Part shown: positions 34,835-41,850 of the stretch, piece after piece
Layout of the letters: every line of letters begins with the position of its first letter
How positions within the stretch are numbered: the stretch's first letter is position 1
DNA from: UBA11606 sp049437325
GTDB lineage: Bacteria; Actinomycetota; Acidimicrobiia; Acidimicrobiales; Aldehydirespiratoraceae
Direction of reading: 5' to 3'
NCBI GenBank assembly: GCA_049437325.1
Contig: JBMTIM010000002.1
Span: 94,513-158,512, forward strand
DNA: 64,000 bases
Position numbers and translations under genes: made by a program
Notes under the pieces: model-generated
Database searches by the model: none
What the model saw: the letters and a program-made list of their open reading frames with translations, nothing else
Told to the model about the DNA's origin: nothing

Positions 34835-35611
34835 GTGAGGATCGCCAGCTGGAACGTCAACTCGATCCGGGCCCGGGTGGGCCACGTCGTGTCCTGGGCG
34901 TCGACATCGGAAATCGACGTGCTGCTTCTGCAGGAAACGAAGTGCGGCGACGTCGACTTTCCCTTCGACGCATTTGAGGCAGCCGGCTACACGGTCGCCC
35001 ACCATGGCCTCGACCATTACAACGGCGTGGCGATCGCAAGCCGAGTCGGCATCGATCGGATTCACCCCGGCTTCACGGGGCCACAGCGGCCACCCTTCGA
35101 CGAACCGCGACTCCTTGCAGCAGAGTGCGCAGGGGTGCGGGTCTGGTCGGTCTACGTGCCCAATGGCCGCTCCCTCGACGACCCGCACTACCGCTACAAG
35201 CTGGTGTGGCTCGAACGGCTCCGAGCCGAGCTCGCAGCTACCGATGCCACCGAACGACGCACGGTCGTCGCCGGCGACTTCAACGTGGCACCCGCTGACA
35301 TCGACATCTATGACCCGAAGCGGTGGAGACACAAGACCCACGCCAGCGCCGAGGAGCGAGCTGGGATCGGACACCTGCTCGATCTCGGCCTCCGAGACGT
35401 CATTCGCGAACACCACCCCGGTCCTGGGGTCTTCACCTGGTGGAACTACCGACCCGGGCAGTTCGAGCAGAACCGGGGCCTGCGGATCGACCTCGCCCTC
35501 TGCTCCCGTGCGATTGCGGACGTGATCACCAGTGTCCACATCGACCGGGCGGCACGGGCGCACGAGCGGCCCTCGGACCATGCACCTGTCGTTCTCGAGC
35601 TGACTCTCTAG
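34835..35611 (+). CDS. xthA: Exodeoxyribonuclease III / AP endonuclease
   Basis: 258-residue EEP-fold nuclease cutting at abasic sites and degrading 3' ends in base excision repair. Motifs: ASWNVNSIRAR (N7), LLLQETKC (catalytic Glu), YKLVWLERL, VVAGDFNVAPADIDIYDPK, GLRIDLALCS and the terminal SDHAPVVLEL with catalytic Asp-His. Start is GTG 34835. The GDPD gene follows 10 bp downstream but has its own -10 over the xthA stop. Confidence 0.95.
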   Translation: MRIASWNVNSIRARVGHVVSWASTSEIDVLLLQETKCGDVDFPFDAFEAAGYTVAHHGLDHYNGVAIASRVGIDRIHPGFTGPQRPPFDEPRLLAAECAGVRVWSVYVPNGRSLDDPHYRYKLVWLERLRAELAATDATERRTVVAGDFNVAPADIDIYDPKRWRHKTHASAEERAGIGHLLDLGLRDVIREHHPGPGVFTWWNYRPGQFEQNRGLRIDLALCSRAIADVITSVHIDRAARAHERPSDHAPVVLELTL

Positions 35612-35614
35612 CCT
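35609..35614 (+). promoter_or_regulatory. Putative -10 element (TAGCCT) of GDPD gene
   Basis: Overlaps the xthA TAG stop and ends 7 nt before ATG 35622; same layout as the ilvD element. Confidence 0.38.
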
Positions 35615-35621
35615 TGTTTTT

Positions 35622-36704
35622 ATGCGAAGAGGACTCGTCATCGCTGCGCTGACGCTGGCCGGGGCTGTCGCCTGCGGATCCGACGACCCGGCTGCCCAAT
35701 CGCAGCAGTCGACGACCACAACGACAACAACCACCACGACGACCACCACCTCGACCACGACCACGACCACGACCACGACACTGTTCCCGGCACCCGCCGT
35801 TTCGACCGTGACGGATCTCCTCGCCCTGGACCGACCGATCGTTGCCGGTCACGCCGGTGGAGACCAGTCGTGGCCGCATTCGACGATGTTTGCCTTCCGC
35901 GAGGCGGCGCGAGCAGGCGTCGACGTCCTCGAGATGGATGTTCAGCTCACCGGCGACGGCGTCCTCGTCGTCCAACACGACGACACCGTCGATCGAACCA
36001 CCGAGCGGCGTGGGACCGTGCGCGATTTCACCCTCGACGAACTCCAGGCGCTCGACAACGCCTACTGGTGGAGCAGTGAGTGGTCGAGCCGAGACCAGCC
36101 AACCGATGCCTATGTGTGGCGCGGCGTGCGCACCGGCGATCTCGAACCACCTCCCACGTACACCGCCGACGACTTCCGGATCGAAACGTTTCGTTCGATT
36201 GCGCAGGCCTTCCCCGATCACGTCCTCGACATCGAGATCAAGGTGCCGGGCACCGTCGGCGACCCCGACGACATGGCGTTCGCAATCGAAGGAGCGCGAG
36301 TGCTCGCCGACGAGATCGCAGCGCTCGACCGCACCGACTCCGTCATCGTCGTGTCGTTCAATGGCGACGTGATCAAGGCCTTCCGTGACTTCGCTCCCGA
36401 CGTCGCGACGAGTCCGTCGGTCGAGGAGATGCTGGCCTGGTTCTTCGGGACCGGCGAGTTCGACGATCAAGACGTCGTCGCCCAGGTTCCACCCGACTTC
36501 GACGGGATCGAGGTGCTCACACCCGGCATCCTCGACCGAGTCCGCGCCGAGGGCCTCGAAATCTGGGTGTGGCCCAACGACGTCGCCGCTCAGGAGAACG
36601 CTGCGTTCTATCTCGAGATCGCGCAACTCGGGCTCGACGGCATCATCGCCGGCCACCCCGAAGATGCCGTCGAGGCGTACCGCAGCAACGGGTACTACGG
36701 CTGA
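35622..36704 (+). CDS. Glycerophosphodiester phosphodiesterase-family lipoprotein
   Basis: 360 residues. Lipoprotein signal with lipobox AVAC (Cys about 18), then an almost pure Thr linker (residues 31-53) and a GDPD barrel. These enzymes hydrolyse glycerophosphodiesters to glycerol 3-phosphate and an alcohol. Seen: IVAGHAGGDQSWPHSTMFAF, GVDVLEMDVQLTGDGVLVVQ and HDDTVDRTTERRG. The first motif departs from the family HRG...PENT (here HAG...PHST), so a metal ligand may differ; EMD and HDD are intact. C-terminal IWVWPND and GLDGIIAGHPED fit the barrel. Confidence 0.85.
   Translation: MRRGLVIAALTLAGAVACGSDDPAAQSQQSTTTTTTTTTTTTTSTTTTTTTTTLFPAPAVSTVTDLLALDRPIVAGHAGGDQSWPHSTMFAFREAARAGVDVLEMDVQLTGDGVLVVQHDDTVDRTTERRGTVRDFTLDELQALDNAYWWSSEWSSRDQPTDAYVWRGVRTGDLEPPPTYTADDFRIETFRSIAQAFPDHVLDIEIKVPGTVGDPDDMAFAIEGARVLADEIAALDRTDSVIVVSFNGDVIKAFRDFAPDVATSPSVEEMLAWFFGTGEFDDQDVVAQVPPDFDGIEVLTPGILDRVRAEGLEIWVWPNDVAAQENAAFYLEIAQLGLDGIIAGHPEDAVEAYRSNGYYG
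35712..35780 (+). repeat. ACN microsatellite encoding a poly-threonine linker
   Basis: 23 codons, all Thr except one Ser, mostly ACG/ACC/ACA. Low-complexity DNA prone to slippage in units of three; encodes the linker between lipid anchor and enzyme domain. Confidence 0.9.
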
Positions 36705-36710
36705 TCCGTC

Positions 36711-37181
36711 TCATGTCGACGACTCACCGATGTCCTCGTTCCACAGGTCGGGCTCGTCGGCGATGAACGCAGTCATCAGGTCGACGCACGTCTGATCGTG
36801 CGCCCGAACAAGTTCGACACCACGCGATTCGAGATACGCCTCAGCCCCCATGAAGGTGGTGTTCTCACCGATCACGATGCGAGGAATGCCGTACAGCAAT
36901 GCTGCACCGGCACACATGTCGCACGGCGACAGCGTCGTGTACAGCGTGGCCCGGCGGTACGCCGATGCCGGCAACCGCCCTGCGTTCTCGAGGCAATCGG
37001 TCTCGCCGTGAAGGATCGCACTGCCCCGCTGGACGCGCCGGTTGTGACCTCGCCCGACGATCTCACCGTCGATCATCAGCGCCGAACCGATCGGGATCCC
37101 ACCCTCGGCCCTCCCCACCCGAGCCTCGTCGATCGCAACATCGAGACCGCGCCGATCGACGGCGTCGAGCTCAGAAGTCAT
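36711..37181 (-). CDS. Cytosine deaminase, yeast Fcy1-like (CDA fold)
   Basis: 156-residue zinc deaminase. Zinc ligands H58 in LHGETDCLENAGRL with proton-shuttle E60, and C87/C90 in LSPCDMCAGAALLYGIPR. The match to Saccharomyces Fcy1 runs the whole length, including RGHNRRVQRGSA, YTTLSPCDMC, VIGENTTF and the C-terminal WNEDIGE, so cytosine (pyrimidine base salvage) is the likely substrate rather than tRNA adenosine or guanine. This differs from E. coli CodA, an amidohydrolase. Start ATG 37181 overlaps the upstream TauD-like gene by 11 bp. Confidence 0.85.
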   Translation of the reverse strand: MTSELDAVDRRGLDVAIDEARVGRAEGGIPIGSALMIDGEIVGRGHNRRVQRGSAILHGETDCLENAGRLPASAYRRATLYTTLSPCDMCAGAALLYGIPRIVIGENTTFMGAEAYLESRGVELVRAHDQTCVDLMTAFIADEPDLWNEDIGESST

Positions 37182-38019
37182 AGCCGCCCGTGCCGTAGAA
37201 CCCGCTCGACGCCGTCTTCGGGAGACCGAACTTCTCGGCGACACGATCGGGGGCAAAGGCACGAGGCCTGTCCCCCAGCACACTCACCCGCCGAAGATCC
37301 CGACGAGCCTCGGTGTCGTTGACCATGACGTGCAGCGTGGTTCGCTCGTCCCACATCACGACGTCGCCGGGTGACCATCGCCAGCGGGTCGAGAACTGAA
37401 TCTGCTCCTGCCAGCGGAACAGGTACGAGAGCAACATCTGCGACTCCGGGCGAGAAAGCTGCGGGATACGTCGGCTGAACTGCTTGTTGACGAACAGCGC
37501 AGGGCGGCCTGTGTCCGGATGGGTCCGAACGACCGGGTGCTCGGCCGCCCTGTTGCCCCGAGCATCGTCATGGATACAGGTGAGGGACAGCAGAAAGTCC
37601 TGCAGCGCAGGCGACAACGAGTCGTACACCGCATGACAATCGATGAACATCGTGTCACCACCGTGCGGCGGACAATCGAGCATGTGCAGCAGCGCGATCG
37701 CCGGGGGCTGCTCGAGGAAGGTGGCATCGGTGTGCCACAGGTCGGCCTTCACCTGGTAGAGGCTGTCGAGGCTGACGACCTCGGGGACATCGGGGTCGAC
37801 GGGGTCGAGATAGGGCACCGGATCGACGGTGCCGAAAAGGGCGGCGATGTCGCGAAACTCACGCAGCGACGGATCGAGTCCCGGTAACGCCAGCACAAGG
37901 TGATCGTTGAGCGCCTTGCGAAGCTGCGTGGCAACACCTTCGTCGATCTGGTCGGTGGCGAGACCACGAACCTCGGCACCGAGGAGGCCCGCAATGGGCC
38001 GGATATCCAGTTCCGTCAT
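37171..38019 (-). CDS. TauD/TfdA-family 2-oxoglutarate-dependent dioxygenase
   Basis: 282 residues from ATG 38019. Non-heme Fe(II) ligands: H96 and D98 in DLWHTDATF and the distal His in TTLHVMVND, followed by the 2-oxoglutarate Arg region RRDLRRVSVLGD. GGDTMFIDCHAVYDSLSP is the usual TauD loop. Family members cleave sulfonates or aryloxyacetates; substrate uncertain. It overlaps the cytosine deaminase, so both come from one transcript, but no pathway link is evident. Confidence 0.87.
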   Translation of the reverse strand: MTELDIRPIAGLLGAEVRGLATDQIDEGVATQLRKALNDHLVLALPGLDPSLREFRDIAALFGTVDPVPYLDPVDPDVPEVVSLDSLYQVKADLWHTDATFLEQPPAIALLHMLDCPPHGGDTMFIDCHAVYDSLSPALQDFLLSLTCIHDDARGNRAAEHPVVRTHPDTGRPALFVNKQFSRRIPQLSRPESQMLLSYLFRWQEQIQFSTRWRWSPGDVVMWDERTTLHVMVNDTEARRDLRRVSVLGDRPRAFAPDRVAEKFGLPKTASSGFYGTGGYDF

Positions 38020-38084
38020 CGACTTCCCGTTCTTGTCGCCGTCCGAGTGTACGTCCGCGACCCACGTCGTTTCACGACGACCGA

Positions 38085-39269
38085 TCAGGCCGACCTCGTC
38101 TCTCCGACGACAAGCACGATCCACGCGACTCCGGCCATCAAGATCGCACCGAGGGCAAAGGCCGATGCGTCGAGTCCCGCGGCATCGGCGACCGTGCCGA
38201 CCACGAACGGTCCGATGAACAACCCGAGATTCGACACGAGGTTGAACCCGGCCAGATACGGCCCCTGCTCCCCTTCCGGCGCCAGGTCAGCACCCAGTGT
38301 CATCACCGCCCCCGAAGTTGCGCCGTTGCCGAGGCCGATCAGCACCGACGCAAAAGCCACATCGACGGTGCTGTCGGCCAGTCCGAGAACGACCATGCCG
38401 ATCGCCATCACCGTGAATGCCGGCACGATCGACGAGAGACGACCAAAGCGGTCCATCAGCACGCCGGAGATCGGGAAGATCATGAAGTCGACGACGGTTC
38501 CGACCGCAAGCAAGCCTCCGATCTCTGCCAACGACAGGCCGAGTCGGTCCGCAATCAGGGGGATCACGACATAGCGACCCTCGCGCCCGGCCTGAATCAG
38601 CATCGGCCCCGTCCCTCCGAGCACGATGCGGCGACGATGCCGACGTAGAGAGGAACGGACCGGTATCGGCTCCCGATCCTCGTGCTGCACCACCTCCCGG
38701 CCACCCGGCACGATCCAGAACAGCATTCCTGCAGCTGCAAGGGAACCGGCGACGACGAACGCCGTCGAGAAGCCCCACACAGCGGCAATCGCTCCACCGA
38801 CGAACGGACCGACCGCCAATGCCAGCCGGTGCGTACCGCCCATCCCCGACGTGACCCGACCCCGAATGTGAACGGGCACACCTCGGGTGACGAACAGTTG
38901 GCGGGACTGACCCATCGCTCCGAATCCGAGTCCACTGATCAGCCGCAGCACCACGAGGGCGGCAGCGAGTTCGACGAACCCGAACGCCATCAGGCTCACC
39001 GCCGATGCGCCAACGGCGATCAACAGCAGATGGTCGTTGGTGAACCGCTCGGCGAACGCACTTGCGGGAATCCCGACCAGCGCGGCACCGATCCCGGTGG
39101 CCCCCATGATCACGCCGACCATCGACAGGCTGATCCCGATGTCATCCAGGTACAGCGGAATCAGCGGCAGCGCGACCGTCATACCAGTCGTCATCGCAAA
39201 GATCGGAAGGTAGAGCGGTGGGAGGAGGCGGCGTAGCTCGACCCTGAGGTCGTGGTGCAGTTCGCTCAT
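38085..39269 (-). CDS. MFS transporter
   Basis: 394 residues with about 12 membrane segments. IPLYLDDIGISLSMVGVIMG in helix 1-2, motif-A-like GIPASAFAERFTNDHLL, VLRLISGLGFGAMGQS in helix 4, and a second-half repeat GVLMDRFGRLSSIVPAF. Similar to actinobacterial sugar- or drug-exporter-type MFS proteins. Its ATG overlaps the stop of the LysR gene by 4 bp (ATGA), so LysR and transporter form one unit divergent from soxBDAG. Confidence 0.82.
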   Translation of the reverse strand: MSELHHDLRVELRRLLPPLYLPIFAMTTGMTVALPLIPLYLDDIGISLSMVGVIMGATGIGAALVGIPASAFAERFTNDHLLLIAVGASAVSLMAFGFVELAAALVVLRLISGLGFGAMGQSRQLFVTRGVPVHIRGRVTSGMGGTHRLALAVGPFVGGAIAAVWGFSTAFVVAGSLAAAGMLFWIVPGGREVVQHEDREPIPVRSSLRRHRRRIVLGGTGPMLIQAGREGRYVVIPLIADRLGLSLAEIGGLLAVGTVVDFMIFPISGVLMDRFGRLSSIVPAFTVMAIGMVVLGLADSTVDVAFASVLIGLGNGATSGAVMTLGADLAPEGEQGPYLAGFNLVSNLGLFIGPFVVGTVADAAGLDASAFALGAILMAGVAWIVLVVGETRSA

Positions 39270-40207
39270 GTGGTGGCCGTTGGGTCGTGCACGTGTTGTG
39301 CCGTGCCAATCCGGCGGGCGACGGTGCGGCCCAGTTCGGCGATGGCATTCGCAACGATCGCCTGCGGTTCGCCGGGACGGCTGAGCCTGACCAGCGCCAC
39401 CCGTGCATCGCGGTCGGTTGTCTCGACGTAGGCAACGTTGGGCAACTGGAGTCGTCGAACACCTGCCGGTACCAGCGCAATGCCCTGACCGGCTGCGACC
39501 AGACCCACGATGGTGGTGTACTCGGTCGCCTCGATCGCCGGGTCGTAACGCACATCGCGACTGCGCATGAGGGCCCGGATCTCGGCGTGCAGTGACGGCG
39601 AGCTCTCGCGAGAGAAGCCGACGAAGGTGTCGTCTCGGAGACGACTGAGACGCACCGATCGCTGGGTGGCGATTGCGTGACCGACGGGCACGGCAACCAG
39701 CAGTCGATCATGGCCGAGCACATCGGACTCCACAGCCGGACGCACGGGGACCGTGCGGGCGACGCCAACGTCGATCGTTCCGTCGGCCAACGCCCGAGCC
39801 TGCTCGTCGGACGACATCGTGTGGAGTTCGACACCGACATCGGGCCATGTCGCCCGAAATCGATGCAGGAACGTCGGGACGAACTCATAGGCGGTCGAGT
39901 CGACGAAACCGAGCCGGAGTCGACCCCGAGCGCCGACACGAAGCTCCTCGGCAGCCCGCACTACGCCCCGCGCCGACACGAGGAGCTGGCGGGCATGGGG
40001 GAGAAACGCCTCACCGTCGATGGTCAGTGCCACTCGACGAGTGGTCCGCTCGAGCAGGGTGAGACCGAGGTCGGCCTCGAGCTGGCGGACCTGCTGGCTC
40101 AGCGCCGGCTGGGCGATGTGGAGCTGCTCGGCGGCTCGCCCGAAATGGAGCTCGTCGGCAACGGCGACAAAGGCATCGAGGCGGCGCAGCGATGCCAACT
40201 CATTCAT
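39266..40207 (-). CDS. LysR-family transcriptional regulator
   Basis: 313 residues. N-terminal winged HTH: LASLRRLDAFVAVADELHFG, then RAAEQLHIAQPALSQQVRQL and LGLTLLERTTRRV; the remainder is a periplasmic-binding-like effector domain (FVDSTAYEFVPTFLHRF, VGHAIATQRSVRLSRLRDD). It starts 70 bp from the divergent soxBDAG operon, the usual geometry for a LysR activator and its target, while it is also fused by overlap to an MFS gene. Either or both may be targets; the ligand is unknown. Confidence 0.9.
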   Translation of the reverse strand: MNELASLRRLDAFVAVADELHFGRAAEQLHIAQPALSQQVRQLEADLGLTLLERTTRRVALTIDGEAFLPHARQLLVSARGVVRAAEELRVGARGRLRLGFVDSTAYEFVPTFLHRFRATWPDVGVELHTMSSDEQARALADGTIDVGVARTVPVRPAVESDVLGHDRLLVAVPVGHAIATQRSVRLSRLRDDTFVGFSRESSPSLHAEIRALMRSRDVRYDPAIEATEYTTIVGLVAAGQGIALVPAGVRRLQLPNVAYVETTDRDARVALVRLSRPGEPQAIVANAIAELGRTVARRIGTAQHVHDPTATT

Positions 40208-40276
40208 TAGCCAACCTTATCAATCTTACTGGATTTGCTCCTTCACCACTATCGATCGATGCGGCAGACTGGCGAG
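40208..40276. promoter_or_regulatory. LysR/sox divergent regulatory region
   Basis: Locally AT-richer than its surroundings. TTATCAATCTTA (about 40217-40228) contains the near-repeat GAT-n-GAT on the minus strand and may be part of a LysR site or LysR promoter. No perfect T-N11-A dyad is clear by eye. Confidence 0.35.
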
Positions 40277-41554
40277 ATGGGGAAGCACAAGCCGCCAGCC
40301 AGGTACAGCGCGTTCGGGCTGCTGTGGAAGGGGCTCCGCAAGCAGAGCTGGCCGCGAATCTGGCGTGAGCCGGAGTTCAAGAGCAGCTATGACGTCGTAA
40401 TCATCGGCGGTGGAGTGCACGGTCTTGCAACCGCCTACTACCTCGCTGCCAACCACGGCATCACCGATGTTGCTGTTGTCGACCGGGCCTACCTCGGATC
40501 GGGTGGGTCGGGCCGCAACACCGCGATCGTGCGGTCGAACTACCTCACACCGGAGGGCGTGGCGTTCTACGACCGCAGTCTCGAGCTCTACAACTCGATG
40601 TCGAACGACCTCAACCTCAATGTGATGTTCAGCGAACGCGGCCACCTCACTCTCGCCCACACCGACTCGGCGCTGCGGACGATGCACTGGCGGGCCGAGG
40701 TCAACAAGCTGCAGGGCATCGACTCATCGGTGATCGACCCCACCGAGATCAAAAAACTCACACCATCACTCGACGTGTCGACCCATACCCGGTACCCGAT
40801 CATGGGTGCGCTCTACCACCCGCCCGGGGGCACGATCCGCCACGATGCCGTCGTCTGGGGGTACGCCCGTGGCGCCGATGCGTACGGCGTGGACCTCTTC
40901 CAACAGACCGAAGTACTCGACATCCTCACCGAGGGCGACCACGGCTCGGGCAAGGTCACCGGGGTTCGCACCAGCAGGGGCGACATCAGCACGCCAGTCG
41001 TCGTGAACTGCACCGCAGGCTGGGCCAGCACGATCTCGTCGATGGTCGACGTACGACTGCCGATCACCACGCACCCGCTGCAGGCTGCGGTCACCGAGCC
41101 GGTGAAGACGTTTCTGCCGACCGTGGTCGTTTCAGGATCGCTCCACGTCTATGTGAGCCAGACCGATCGCGGGGAACTCGTGTTCGGCGCCTCGGTCGAC
41201 CCGGTCGCCACGTACAACATGGGCGGCACCCTCGAGTTCACCGAGGAGCTTGCCGGTCATGTTCTCGAGCTCATGCCAGGGATCTCCAAGATGCGGCTCC
41301 TGCGCCAGTGGGCTGGTCTGTGCGACATGACCCCCGACTACTCGCCGGTGATGGGCCCGACTCCCGTCGACGGCTTCTACGTCGACGTCGGTTGGGGTAC
41401 CTACGGCTTCAAGGCCGGACCCGTGTCCGGCGAACAGATGGCTGCCTGTGTGGCGAATGGCGCCACCCCCGACCTGATCAAACCCTTCGAACTCAGCCGC
41501 TTCACCGAGGGAAACCTCGTCGGTGAAAAAGGCGCCGCCGCAGTCGGTCACTGA
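40277..41554 (+). CDS. soxB: Sarcosine oxidase beta subunit
   Basis: 425 residues from ATG 40277; in-frame starts at 40235 and 40259 are also possible. FAD/FMN flavoprotein subunit that oxidises sarcosine to glycine, formaldehyde equivalents and H2O2. Dinucleotide motif DVVIIGGGVHGLATAYYLA (about 39-57), SGGSGRNTAIVRSNYL, and the covalent-FMN His region TIRHDAVVWGYARG (H189). GTYGFKAGPVSGE closes the FAD domain. The N-terminal 35 residues are longer than in Corynebacterium SoxB. First gene of a soxBDAG operon. Confidence 0.94.
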   Translation: MGKHKPPARYSAFGLLWKGLRKQSWPRIWREPEFKSSYDVVIIGGGVHGLATAYYLAANHGITDVAVVDRAYLGSGGSGRNTAIVRSNYLTPEGVAFYDRSLELYNSMSNDLNLNVMFSERGHLTLAHTDSALRTMHWRAEVNKLQGIDSSVIDPTEIKKLTPSLDVSTHTRYPIMGALYHPPGGTIRHDAVVWGYARGADAYGVDLFQQTEVLDILTEGDHGSGKVTGVRTSRGDISTPVVVNCTAGWASTISSMVDVRLPITTHPLQAAVTEPVKTFLPTVVVSGSLHVYVSQTDRGELVFGASVDPVATYNMGGTLEFTEELAGHVLELMPGISKMRLLRQWAGLCDMTPDYSPVMGPTPVDGFYVDVGWGTYGFKAGPVSGEQMAACVANGATPDLIKPFELSRFTEGNLVGEKGAAAVGH

Positions 41555-41565
41555 GGAGGAAACAG

Positions 41566-41850
41566 ATGTTGCTCGTTCCGTGCCCCAACTGTGGCCCCCG
41601 CAATGCTGCCGACCTGTCGTACAACGGCGAGTCACATGCGCGGCCCGACCCCACGACCTGCACACCCGAGGACTGGCGCACGTACCTGTACCTGCGCGAC
41701 AACCCCTCGGGTTGGCTGCGGGAGAGCTGGTACTGCTCGTCAGGGTGCCGCAAGCACTTCACGATCGAACGACACACCCTGACCGGCGAACTACGAACCC
41801 CCATCCTCCCCGGGTCCAAGCCGGGTGCCACGAAGGGAGAGACCAAGTGA
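41566..41850 (+). CDS. soxD: Sarcosine oxidase delta subunit
   Basis: 94-residue zinc-binding subunit. Cys pairs CPNCG (C6, C9) and YCSSGCRKHF (C57, C61, H64) provide the zinc site known in the heterotetrameric enzyme. Conserved EDWRTYLYLRDNPSG and LRESWYC match SoxD. Preceded by GAGGAGG, 8 nt before the ATG. Its stop overlaps the GTG start of soxA. Confidence 0.95.
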   Translation: MLLVPCPNCGPRNAADLSYNGESHARPDPTTCTPEDWRTYLYLRDNPSGWLRESWYCSSGCRKHFTIERHTLTGELRTPILPGSKPGATKGETK

